From assembly GCF_007556585.1 (NCBI RefSeq), contig NZ_VJNA01000011.1, positions 20,573 through 84,572 of the forward strand: a stretch of DNA of 64,000 nt. The letters are read 5' to 3'. Source of the stretch: Tepidimonas aquatica (GTDB lineage: Bacteria; Pseudomonadota; Gammaproteobacteria; Burkholderiales; Burkholderiaceae_C). The notes beneath the pieces were generated by a model. That model was not told the origin of the DNA. It saw only the letters and a list, made by a program, of their open reading frames with translations, and did not search any database. The position numbers were made by a program, and so were the translations under genes. This document shows positions 56,918-64,000 of this stretch, piece after piece (the stretch's first letter is position 1; the number at the start of each line of letters is the position of its first letter).

Positions 56918-57561
56918 ACGCTTCTCCATCGCTGCGACAAGTCCACGTCATCGACCACCCGCTGGTGCAGCACAAGCTGACGCTGATGCGGCGCAAAGAC
57001 ACCAGCACCAAGACCTTCCGCCAACTGATCCACGAGCTCAGCGCGCTGCTGGCCTACGAGGTCACGCGCGACATGCCGATGCAGGAGGTCGAGATCGAAA
57101 CCCCGCTGGAAAAGACCACCGGCCGCGTCATCGACGGTAAAAAGACCGTGCTGGCCTCCATCCTGCGCGCCGGCAACGGCTTTCTGGACGGCATGCTGGA
57201 GGTGCTGCCCAGCGCGCGCGTCGGGCACATCGGCCTGTACCGCGATCCGGCCACGCTCAAGCCGGTCGAGTATTACTTCAAAATGCCCTCCGGCATGGAC
57301 GAGCGTGACGTCATCGTGCTGGACCCGATGTTGGCCACCGGCAACTCGGCGGTGGCCGCGGTGAACCTGCTCAAGCGCCTGCAGCCGCGCTCAATTCGCT
57401 TCGTGTGTCTGGTGGCCTGCCCGGAGGGCATCGCCAACTTCCACGCCCACCATCTGGACGTGCCCATCTACACCCCGGCGGTGGACCGGGGTCTGAACGA
57501 GCACGGCTACATCGTGCCGGGCCTGGGCGACGCGGGTGACCGCATCTTCGGAACCAAGTAA
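56914..57561 (+). CDS. upp: Uracil phosphoribosyltransferase
   Basis: Salvage enzyme converting uracil and PRPP to UMP. It is 215 residues. The PRPP-binding signature is [20 protein letters not shown], and the C-terminal uracil-binding region is [20 protein letters not shown]. The start overlaps fdhD by four bases although the functions are unrelated, so upp is probably partly read through from the FDH operon. Confidence 0.97.
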   Translation: MNASPSLRQVHVIDHPLVQHKLTLMRRKDTSTKTFRQLIHELSALLAYEVTRDMPMQEVEIETPLEKTTGRVIDGKKTVLASILRAGNGFLDGMLEVLPSARVGHIGLYRDPATLKPVEYYFKMPSGMDERDVIVLDPMLATGNSAVAAVNLLKRLQPRSIRFVCLVACPEGIANFHAHHLDVPIYTPAVDRGLNEHGYIVPGLGDAGDRIFGTK

Positions 57562-57584
57562 CCGGCGCTGCGATCCCACCGCGT

Positions 57585-60143
57585 GTGACCGCTGCCCCTG
57601 CCTCCCCCCTTGCGTTGGCGCGCGCGCCCTCGGCGTGGGCGCTGGGCGTGCGGGCGCTGTGGCGTGATGCGCGCGCCGGCGAGCTGACCGTGCTGGCGTT
57701 GGCCATCGTGTTGGCGGTGGCGGCCTTGGCGGCGGTGGGCTTTTTCGCCGACCGTCTGCAAGCCGGCCTGCAGCGCGACGCGCGCCAGCTGCTGGGCGGT
57801 GACTTGGTGCTGCGCAGCGACCATGCGCTGGCGACCGAGTACACCGCGCAGGCCCAGGCCTCGGGCTTGCGTGTGACCGAACACTGGACCTTCCCCACGA
57901 TGGCGCGCGCCGACGCCGCCCAAGGCGGCGAGGTGCGGCTCGTGTCGCTCAAGGCGGTGCAGCCTGGCTACCCACTGCGGGGTGAGCTGCGCACCAGCAC
58001 CGACCCGGCTGACCCCGACGGTCAACCCGCCGGGACCATCCCCGCGCCTGACGAGGTCTGGGTCGACGCCGGCTTGCTGGACGTGCTGGGGCTACGTCTG
58101 GGTGACGCGCTGTGGTTGGGGGAGCGCTCGTTCACCGTCACCCGGGTCATCACCTACGAGCCCGACCGCGGCGCCGGTTTTCTGACGTTCGCGCCGCGCG
58201 TGCTCATCAATGCCGCCGCGTTGTCTGACACGGGGCTGGTGCAGCCGGCCAGCCGCATCCAGTACCGGCTGGTGGTGGCGGGTGACGACGCCGAAGTGCG
58301 CCGCTACCGCGCGTGGCTCGAACAGCGCCTGCGCGAGGGTGGCGAACGCGGCACCCAGCTCGAAAGCCTGGAAGGTGGCCGTCCCGAGCTGCAACAAACG
58401 TTGCAGCGCGCCGAGCAGTTTTTACGTCTGGTGGCGCTGCTGGCCGCGTTGCTGGCGGCGGTGGCGGTGGCGGTGGCCTCACGCCATTACGCCCAGCGTC
58501 ACTTGGACGACTGCGCGCTGCTGCGCGTGTTGGGGGTGGCGCGGCGCACGGTGGCGCGTGCGTACACCGTGGCCTTCGGGCTGGCGGGCCTGGCCGCGGC
58601 GCTGCTGGGGGTTGCGCTGGGCTGGGCGGTGCACTATGCCTTTGCCTGGTGGCTGGGGGGCTTGCTGCAGGTGGCGTTGCCGCCGCCCGGCTGGGCGCCG
58701 GTGGGCCTGGGGTTGGGCGTCGGCATGGCGCTGATGGCCACCTTTGGGCTGCCGCCGGTGTTGCAGCTGGCGCGCGTGCCACCGTTGCGTGTGCTGCGCC
58801 GCGACGTCGGCCCTGCGCGACCGGCCACGCTGGCGCTGGTGGCGATCGGCGCCGCGGGCCTGGGCGCGTTGTTGATGCTGGCGGCCCAGGACCTGCGGCT
58901 GGGCGTCATTGCCGTGGGGGGGCTGACGGCGGCGTTGGCGGTGTTCGCCGCCGCGGGCTGGCTGGTGCTGCGGCTGCTGCGTGCTGCGCTGCGCCGTGGC
59001 GGGCCGCCGTGGTGGGTGCTGGCCACGCGCCAACTCACCGCCCGCCCGGGCCTGACGGTGCTGCAGGTGGCCGCGTTGGCCGCGGGGCTCATGGCCTTGC
59101 TGCTGTTGGTGTTGCTGCGCACCGACCTGATCGACAGCTGGCGTGCCGCCACGCCACCGGATGCGCCCAACCGCTTCGTCATCAACATCCAGCCTGACCA
59201 GGCGCAGGATTTCCAGCGGCACCTGCACAACGCGGGCGTCACCCGCTACGACTGGTACCCGATGGTGCGCGGGCGGCTGGTGGCCATCAACGGCCGCGCC
59301 GTGCGGCCCGAAGACTTCGACGGCGCGCGCGCCCAACGGCTGGTCGAGCGGGAGTTCAACCTGTCGTACAGCGCCGAGCGGCCGCCCCACAACCCGATCG
59401 CCGCCGGCCGCTGGCAAGCGGGGGAGGCGGGGGCCCTCAGCGTTGAAACCGGGCTGGCCGAGGAGTTGGGTCTGGCGCTGGGCGACCGCCTGACCTTCGA
59501 CATCGCCGGGCAGTTGCACGAGGCGCGCATCACCAGCCTGCGGCGTGTGGACTGGGCATCGATGCACGTCAACTTCTTTGTGTTGTTTCCGCTGGCGGCC
59601 ATGCCGCCGGAGGTGCCCTACACGCACATCGCGGCGTTTCGGGCGCCGGCGCAGCCGGGGTTCGACCGCGCGTTGCTGGCACGCTTTCCCAACGTGACCA
59701 GCGTGGACACCAGCGCCGCCGTGGCCCAGGTGCAGCGCATGCTGGGGCAGGTGATCGCGGCGGTGGAGTTTTTGTTCTTGTTCAGCCTGGCCACGGGTGC
59801 GGTCGTGCTGCTGGCCACGGTCGGCACCACCCGCGTCGAGCGCGAGCGCGATTACGCCGTGCTGCGTGCACTGGGTGCGCGTGCGGCCCTGTTGCGGCGC
59901 GTGCAGCGCACCGAATTGGCCGGTGTGGGGGCGTTGGCCGGGACGCTGGCCGCGCTGGCGGCGCTGGCCATCGGTGCGGCGCTGGCGCAGTGGGTGTTTC
60001 GCTTTGCATGGCAGCCGGCGTGGTGGTTGGCGCTTGCCGGGGCCGTGGCGGGGGCCGGGCTGGCCTTGGCCGCAGGGTGGTGGACGCTGCGCGGCGTGCT
60101 GCACACGCCGGTCGTGCAAACGCTGCGGCAGGTCGCAGACTGA
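57585..60143 (+). CDS. FtsX/MacB-type ABC transporter permease (YbbP-like)
   Basis: An 852-residue inner-membrane permease with two FtsX-like halves and large periplasmic loops, as in E. coli YbbP, which pairs with the ATPase YbbA. An N-terminal helix (LTVLALAIVLAVAALAAVGF), a helix group at about 275-420 and further C-terminal helices (EFLFLFSLATGAVVLLATVG) are visible; the FtsX core includes RDYAVLRALGARAALLRRVQ. Start is a GTG at 57585. No cognate ATPase gene is adjacent. Substrate unknown; lipid or lipoprotein export is typical for the superfamily. Confidence 0.88.
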   Translation: MTAAPASPLALARAPSAWALGVRALWRDARAGELTVLALAIVLAVAALAAVGFFADRLQAGLQRDARQLLGGDLVLRSDHALATEYTAQAQASGLRVTEHWTFPTMARADAAQGGEVRLVSLKAVQPGYPLRGELRTSTDPADPDGQPAGTIPAPDEVWVDAGLLDVLGLRLGDALWLGERSFTVTRVITYEPDRGAGFLTFAPRVLINAAALSDTGLVQPASRIQYRLVVAGDDAEVRRYRAWLEQRLREGGERGTQLESLEGGRPELQQTLQRAEQFLRLVALLAALLAAVAVAVASRHYAQRHLDDCALLRVLGVARRTVARAYTVAFGLAGLAAALLGVALGWAVHYAFAWWLGGLLQVALPPPGWAPVGLGLGVGMALMATFGLPPVLQLARVPPLRVLRRDVGPARPATLALVAIGAAGLGALLMLAAQDLRLGVIAVGGLTAALAVFAAAGWLVLRLLRAALRRGGPPWWVLATRQLTARPGLTVLQVAALAAGLMALLLLVLLRTDLIDSWRAATPPDAPNRFVINIQPDQAQDFQRHLHNAGVTRYDWYPMVRGRLVAINGRAVRPEDFDGARAQRLVEREFNLSYSAERPPHNPIAAGRWQAGEAGALSVETGLAEELGLALGDRLTFDIAGQLHEARITSLRRVDWASMHVNFFVLFPLAAMPPEVPYTHIAAFRAPAQPGFDRALLARFPNVTSVDTSAAVAQVQRMLGQVIAAVEFLFLFSLATGAVVLLATVGTTRVERERDYAVLRALGARAALLRRVQRTELAGVGALAGTLAALAALAIGAALAQWVFRFAWQPAWWLALAGAVAGAGLALAAGWWTLRGVLHTPVVQTLRQVAD

Positions 60144-60170
60144 GGCCAAGGCTTGGGGTGGCAGCGTACG

Positions 60171-60812
60171 TCAGGCGCGGCCGTGGCTGGCTGTGCGCAA
60201 CAGCACGATCAACGCGCCCGCGCCACCGTCGGCGGGGCGCGCCTGCACAAACGCCAGCACCTCACTCTTTTGCACCAGCCAGCTGTGCACGCGGCCTTTC
60301 AGCACGGGCGTCTTGCCTGGTGAGCCCAACCCCTTGCCATGCACGACACGCACGCAGCGCAAGCCCTGGCGGTGTGCGTCGCGGATAAACCCGCCCAGCC
60401 GCTCGCGGGCTTCGTCGGTGCGCAGGCCGTGCAGGTCCAGCTCGGCCTGGATGGCCCACTCGCCACGGCGCAGACGGCGCACCACGTCCGGCCCCAACCC
60501 GGGCCGGCGAAAGCTCAGGTGTTCGTCGGTGTGCAGCAGGGTTTCGGCGTCGAAGGCGTCGCTGAGCGCTTCGCGCATCACCGCGCGCTCGTCGGCTTGA
60601 CGCTGGCGCGGCAAGGGCAGCGGTGTGGGCCGCTCGGCGATGGCCCGCCCGTGGGGCCGCAGCGGCCGCACGGGTCCCACCGCGCGCTCGAACAGGGCGC
60701 GATCACGCACCGCGCGCTCCTGGGCGGCGCGCTGGGCGGCGGCATGTTCGGCGGCACGGCGCTGCATTTCCTGGCGCAGCCGCTTCAGATCGGCAAGGCT
60801 GTGCACTTTCAT
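60171..60812 (-). CDS. Smr-domain (MutS2 C-terminal-like) protein
   Basis: A 213-residue protein. The N-terminal half is Arg/Ala/Gln-rich, probably a helical nucleic-acid-binding arm. The C-terminal Smr domain (about 115-205) has ELDLHGLRTDEARERLGGFI and CVRVVHGKGLGSPGKTPVLK, the HGKG loop being the family hallmark. Smr domains are nucleases acting on RNA or DNA, including on stalled-ribosome mRNA in some cases; function here is not known. ATG 60812 is chosen; 60824 is an alternative. It is convergent with the permease gene. Confidence 0.9.
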   Translation of the reverse strand: MKVHSLADLKRLRQEMQRRAAEHAAAQRAAQERAVRDRALFERAVGPVRPLRPHGRAIAERPTPLPLPRQRQADERAVMREALSDAFDAETLLHTDEHLSFRRPGLGPDVVRRLRRGEWAIQAELDLHGLRTDEARERLGGFIRDAHRQGLRCVRVVHGKGLGSPGKTPVLKGRVHSWLVQKSEVLAFVQARPADGGAGALIVLLRTASHGRA

Positions 60813-60863
60813 CGCGACACGCATGGTAACGCGCCCCGTGGGGGGCTGAGCCTTGGCGCGGGA

Positions 60864-61532
60864 TCACACCAGGCCGCGCTGAGCCATCGAGGTGCAGCCC
60901 CCCTGCGTCACCACCAAATGGTCCAGCACACGGATATCCAGCAGCCCCAACGCCTGCCGCAAGCGCTGGGTCAGGGCCACATCCGCCGCCGACGGTTCGG
61001 CCGCCCCACTGGGGTGGTTGTGGGCCAGGATCACCGCCCCGGCGCCGTGGTGCAGGGCGCGCAGCGCCACCTCGCGCGGGTACACGCTGGTTTGGTCCAG
61101 CGTGCCCCGAAACAACTCCTCCAGCGCGATCAGCCGGTGCTGGTTGTCCAAAAACAGCACGGCAAACACCTCGTGCCCGCGGTCGGCCAGTTGCAGCCGG
61201 AGCACGTCGGCCACCGCCGAGGGCGAGTCCAGCACCGGCCGCTGGCGCAAGCCTTCCGCCAGGGCGCGGCGCGCCAGCTCGAACACCGCCAGCAGCTCGG
61301 CGCGTTTGGCCGGCCCCAATCCCTTGGTGCGCGCCAACTGCGCCGGCGTGGCCTGCAGCAGACCGCGCAGGCCACCGTGCTGCGCCAACAGCGCCTGGGC
61401 GAATTGCAGCACCGGCTGGCCACGCAGCCCGGTGCGCAGCAGCAGCGCCAGCAGCTCGGCATCGGCCAGCGCCTGAGGGCCGCGGGCCAACAGCTTTTCG
61501 CGCGGGCGTGCTTCGGGTGGCATGTCTCGCAT
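60864..61532 (-). CDS. radC: RadC/JAB-domain protein
   Basis: A 222-residue RadC-family protein. It has an N-terminal helix-hairpin-helix region ([20 protein letters not shown]) and a C-terminal JAMM-like metalloprotease fold with [20 protein letters not shown], carrying the HxHPSG metal motif. Despite the name, a role in DNA repair is not established. The ATG at 61532 has GGGAGG eight bases upstream. It is divergent from fkpB. Confidence 0.94.
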   Translation of the reverse strand: MRDMPPEARPREKLLARGPQALADAELLALLLRTGLRGQPVLQFAQALLAQHGGLRGLLQATPAQLARTKGLGPAKRAELLAVFELARRALAEGLRQRPVLDSPSAVADVLRLQLADRGHEVFAVLFLDNQHRLIALEELFRGTLDQTSVYPREVALRALHHGAGAVILAHNHPSGAAEPSAADVALTQRLRQALGLLDIRVLDHLVVTQGGCTSMAQRGLV

Positions 61533-61568
61533 CGTGGTTTCCTCCCTGGTCCGTACAATGCGCGCATT

Positions 61569-62054
61569 GTGAACCAAGCCGTCCACACCCCAGGGCCCGA
61601 CACCGCGCCGGCGCGCGTGGCCCCAGATTCGTTCGTCACGTTGCACTACCGCTTGGCGGGTGCCGATGGCACCGTGCTGATCGACACCTTCGCGGCCCAG
61701 CCGGCCACGCTGTCGCTGGGCAGCGGCGAGCTGGCCCCAGCGCTGGAGCAATGCCTGCTGGGGTTGGCCGAGGGCGACGAGGCCACGTTCGAACTCCCCC
61801 CGGGGCAAGCGTTTGGCGCGCGCGACCCGGCCAAGGTGCAGTGGGTGGCGCAGCGCCTGCTGCAGCAGTTGGGCGCCCCACCCGAGGGCTTTGCCGTGGG
61901 CGACGTTGTGCAGTTCCCCACCCCCGACGGGCAGGGCAGCTACGCTGGCACGGTGCGCGCGGCGCGCGACGACGGCGCGCTGTGCGTGGACTTCAACCAC
62001 CCGCTGGCGGACCAGGCCGTGCGCTTGACCGTGCGCATCATCGGGGTGCTGTGA
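61569..62054 (+). CDS. fkpB: FKBP-type peptidyl-prolyl isomerase (SlyD/FkpB type)
   Basis: A 161-residue cytoplasmic prolyl isomerase. The fold markers are [40 protein letters not shown] (with the flap insertion at about 75-130), and the C-terminal [20 protein letters not shown] typical of SlyD/FkpB. The start is a GTG at 61569. It lies one base before ispH, the usual fkpB-ispH pairing of gammaproteobacteria and betaproteobacteria. Confidence 0.93.
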   Translation: MNQAVHTPGPDTAPARVAPDSFVTLHYRLAGADGTVLIDTFAAQPATLSLGSGELAPALEQCLLGLAEGDEATFELPPGQAFGARDPAKVQWVAQRLLQQLGAPPEGFAVGDVVQFPTPDGQGSYAGTVRAARDDGALCVDFNHPLADQAVRLTVRIIGVL

Positions 62055-62055
62055 A

Positions 62056-62991
62056 ATGGCTGCGGTGCAAGAAGTGTGGCTGGCCGAGCCGCGCGGCTTT
62101 TGCGCCGGTGTGGACCGCGCCATCGACATCGTGGAGCGTGCGCTGGCCAAGTTCGGCGCTCCCGTTTATGTGCGGCACGAAATCGTGCACAACCGCCACG
62201 TTGTGGCGGACCTGCGTGCCCGTGGGGCGGTGTTCGTCGAAGACCTGGACGATGTTCCCCCGGGGGCGGTGCTCGTGTTCAGCGCGCACGGGGTCAGCCG
62301 GGCGGTGCAAGCCGAAGCGCAGCGCCGTGGCTTTCGCATCTTTGATGCCACCTGTCCTTTGGTCACCAAGGTGCACGTCGAAGTGGCCAAGCTGCACCGC
62401 GAGGGGTACGAATTCTTTCTGATCGGCCACGCCGGCCACCCGGAGGTGGAAGGCACGATGGGCCAGGTGGACGGCGGCATCCACCTGATCGAAACCCTGC
62501 ATGACGTGGCGCGCGTGCAGCCCAGCCAGACCGAGCGGCTGGCGGTGGTTACCCAGACCACGCTCAGCGTGGACGACACGGCCGAAATCCTGGCTGCGCT
62601 GCGGGTGCGTTTTCCGGCCCTGCGCGAACCCAAGCAGCAGGACATCTGTTACGCCACGCAAAACCGCCAAGACGCTGTCAAGACGCTGGCACGGCAGGTG
62701 GACGTCGTCATCGTCGTGGGCAGCCCCAGCAGCTCCAACACCAACCGTCTGCGCGAACTGGCCGAGCGCCTGGGCGTGCACACCTACATGGTGGACGACG
62801 CCAGCCAGTTGCGCGACGAGTGGCTGGCCGACGCCCCGCGCGTGGGCGTGACGGCGGGCGCTTCAGCACCCGAAGCGTTGGTGCAGGGCGTGGTACAGCG
62901 CCTCAAAGCCCTGGGCGCCACCGCCGTGCGGCGCATGACCGGCCCGGTCGAAACGATGCGTTTTCCGCTGCCCAAAGGCTTGAAAGTTTGA
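62056..62991 (+). CDS. ispH: 4-Hydroxy-3-methylbut-2-enyl diphosphate reductase
   Basis: Last enzyme of the MEP isoprenoid pathway, yielding IPP and DMAPP; a 4Fe-4S enzyme. It is 311 residues. Three conserved cysteines bind the cluster: [33 protein letters not shown] and [13 protein letters not shown]. It also has [20 protein letters not shown]. It follows fkpB and is the last housekeeping gene before the island-like right end. Confidence 0.98.
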   Translation: MAAVQEVWLAEPRGFCAGVDRAIDIVERALAKFGAPVYVRHEIVHNRHVVADLRARGAVFVEDLDDVPPGAVLVFSAHGVSRAVQAEAQRRGFRIFDATCPLVTKVHVEVAKLHREGYEFFLIGHAGHPEVEGTMGQVDGGIHLIETLHDVARVQPSQTERLAVVTQTTLSVDDTAEILAALRVRFPALREPKQQDICYATQNRQDAVKTLARQVDVVIVVGSPSSSNTNRLRELAERLGVHTYMVDDASQLRDEWLADAPRVGVTAGASAPEALVQGVVQRLKALGATAVRRMTGPVETMRFPLPKGLKV

Positions 62992-63118
62992 CGCAAGGGC
63001 ACGTTGCCCGCGTGTTGTTGGCCCGCAACGGTAGCTTGCCCGGGGCCCGGGTGGTGCTGCGCTTGACAAGCTTGTGAAACCACCCAATGTGGCTGGCCTT
63101 TGGTATCCTTGATGCACA

Positions 63119-63643
63119 ATGGGAGAGCAACAACACCGATCCGTATTGCTGGCCGTGACAGGGCTCAGTCCACAGGTGGTGACCGAAACCCTGTACGCGC
63201 TGGCGCAAGAAAAGAATCCAGACGCGATACCCAGGGAGGTTCATTTGATCACCACCGCCGAAGGGGCCGAACGCGCACGGCTGATGCTGCTGTCGGAATC
63301 GCCTGGGTGGTTTGAGCGGTTGCGCGGTGACTGGGCTTTGCCGCCCATCGCGTTCGACGAAGCCCACATCGATGTGCTGCGCGACGGCAACGGTCAGCCG
63401 CTCAGAGACGTGCGGACGGCGCAAGACAACCGTGCTGCGGCTGACCAGATTGCCGATTGGGTACGTCGGTTGACCGAAGACGAGCACAGCACCTTGCACG
63501 TCAGCTTGGCGGGAGGGCGCAAAACCCTCGGTTTTTTTGCCGGGTATGCTCTCAGCTTGTGGGGCCGCTCTCAAGACCGGCTCAGCCATGGTGCCTGGGA
63601 GAGCGGGACCTGGTGGTGCCGTGGGCGTACCTGGGTGCTGTGA
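63119..63643 (+). CDS. CRISPR-associated ring-nuclease-like protein (NE0113/Csm6-type), C-terminally truncated
   Basis: A 174-residue protein. Its N-terminal 155 residues carry the hallmarks of the CRISPR-associated NE0113 family (CARF-like ring nucleases that degrade cyclic oligoadenylates): LLAVTGLSPQVVTETLYALA, VHLITTAEGAERARLMLL, PIAFDEAHIDVLRD and HVSLAGGRKTLGFFAGYALS with RSQDRLSH. After RLSH the sequence changes abruptly to GAWESGTWWCRGRTWVL and stops, so the C-terminal part present in the family is missing. No CRISPR array, cas10 or effector lies in the window. Start ATG 63119. It could be an active short ring nuclease, an anti-CRISPR-type remnant, or a decaying gene. Confidence 0.72.
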   Translation: MGEQQHRSVLLAVTGLSPQVVTETLYALAQEKNPDAIPREVHLITTAEGAERARLMLLSESPGWFERLRGDWALPPIAFDEAHIDVLRDGNGQPLRDVRTAQDNRAAADQIADWVRRLTEDEHSTLHVSLAGGRKTLGFFAGYALSLWGRSQDRLSHGAWESGTWWCRGRTWVL

Positions 63644-63830
63644 TGGGCCGGTGTGTGTCAACCCGGGGCGCCATGGCAGGGCGGCTGCCCCTTGCCGAGG
63701 AGGTGATGCTGCGCATGCACCTGGTCGGTTTGAGCGCATGCTTGAGGATGTATCAGCGCACGCACACGAGCGAATAGGACGCGTGCCCGGCGGCGCGTTG
63801 GCGTCGACCCGGGCCGCTCGGCCCTTGAAA

Positions 63831-63858
63831 AACAAAAAGCCCACCGAGAAAGTGGGCT
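63831..63858 (-). terminator. Intrinsic terminator of the tRNA-Asn (fragment)
   Basis: On the minus strand a 7-bp stem AGCCCAC / GTGGGCT with a seven-base loop (TTTCTCG) is followed by TTTTTGTT. It lies 16 bases after the CCA end of the tRNA fragment, as a normal tRNA terminator would. Confidence 0.75.
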
Positions 63859-63874
63859 GCGGTCTTCCATAGCT

Positions 63875-63918
63875 TGGCTCCCCGACCTGGGCTCGAACCA
63901 GGGACCTACGGATTAACA
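63875..63918 (-). other. 3' half of tRNA-Asn (anticodon loop to CCA); likely integration attachment (att) site
   Basis: On the minus strand the sequence runs from the anticodon loop (CTGTTAA with anticodon GTT), through the T-arm (GGTTCGAGCC) to the acceptor 3' end and CCA, all as expected for tRNA-Asn. Upstream of the loop (positions above 63918) the 5' half is absent: the bases that should pair in the anticodon stem do not, and no D-arm or 5' acceptor strand is found. Integrases commonly use exactly this part of a tRNA gene. The 3' end faces ispH, so the inserted element should extend to the right, beyond the window. Confidence 0.75.
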
Positions 63919-63931
63919 GGCCGAGTACAGA

Positions 63932-63956
63932 CACCAACAGGCACCAATATACACCA
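63932..63956 (+). repeat. Three CACCA direct repeats at exact 10-bp spacing
   Basis: CACCA at 63932-63936, 63942-63946 and 63952-63956, 13 bases beyond the tRNA-Asn fragment. One repeat per helical turn next to an attachment core is the arrangement of integrase or excisionase arm sites. Confidence 0.5.
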
Positions 63957-64000
63957 GCCATAGACGGGTGCAAAGCATGGCCAGACGTTTGAGCCTCGTC

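Noticed and set aside
63063..63091. TTGACA upstream of the ring-nuclease-like gene as a sigma-70 promoter
   Set aside because: At 17 bases the -10 would be AATGTG, too weak; TATCCT further on is at the wrong spacing.
63875..63960. A complete tRNA-Asn gene at the right edge
   Set aside because: The D-arm, 5' anticodon stem and 5' acceptor strand are missing; only the anticodon loop through the CCA end matches.
63100..64000. CRISPR array near the ring-nuclease-like gene
   Set aside because: No repeated 25-40-base units with spacers are present; the only repeats are three short CACCA copies at 10-bp spacing.

Overview
This is a high-GC, gene-dense stretch of chromosome. Gene content, gene order and protein sequence point to a flagellated, aerobic member of the order Burkholderiales, Comamonadaceae-like. 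Pointers are a benzoyl-CoA (box) epoxidase pathway, a membrane-bound formate dehydrogenase locus with DUF3305/DUF3306 proteins, and flg/flh clusters in a typical betaproteobacterial arrangement. The genus cannot be fixed from the sequence alone.

Layout. Positions 1-12600 hold housekeeping genes: a truncated hemA, a small membrane protein, a giant FAD/FeS oxidoreductase with HIT and DUF971 partners, a ubiquinone block (ubiE, a Tim44-like gene, ubiJ, ubiB), an fmdB-type zinc ribbon, DUF502 and aspS. Positions 12600-13760 hold a yqjD-yqjE-yqjK-like trio. Positions 13760-35030 form one motility region: motAB-cheYZ, flhB-flhA-flhF-flhG-like-fliA, the reverse-strand flgA-flgM-flgN, and flgBCDEFGHIJKL. 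A near-consensus sigma-28 promoter drives flgM and a good candidate precedes motA.

Positions 35040-42490 hold aerobic benzoate degradation through CoA thioesters: benzoate-CoA ligase on the minus strand, then boxR, boxC, boxB and boxA. Paired TGCA-N6-TGCA operators lie in front of both boxR and boxC, so BoxR probably represses itself and the catabolic genes.

Positions 42550-56920 are a formate dehydrogenase locus. It has an accessory operon (DUF3305, DUF3306, a 702-residue polyferredoxin, a TorD-like chaperone), a divergently placed two-component system (Cache-like histidine kinase and NtrC-type regulator), and the structural operon (TAT-signal peptide, catalytic subunit, FeS subunit, lipoprotein, cytochrome b, small secreted protein, fdhD). 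The long intergenic region holds repeated GCGACA boxes and a good -24/-12 (sigma-54) element. The regulator nevertheless lacks the GAFTGA loop that normally contacts sigma-54. This is the most intriguing regulatory puzzle in the window.

Positions 56914-63000 return to housekeeping genes (upp, an FtsX-like permease, an Smr-domain protein, radC, fkpB, ispH). The last kilobase looks like an island junction. It carries a C-terminally truncated CRISPR-associated ring-nuclease-like gene with no CRISPR array in view. Next is the 3' half of tRNA-Asn with its terminator, breaking off at the anticodon loop, followed by three CACCA repeats at exact 10-bp spacing. This is what the chromosomal side of an integrative element inserted in tRNA-Asn should look like; the element itself would lie beyond position 64000.
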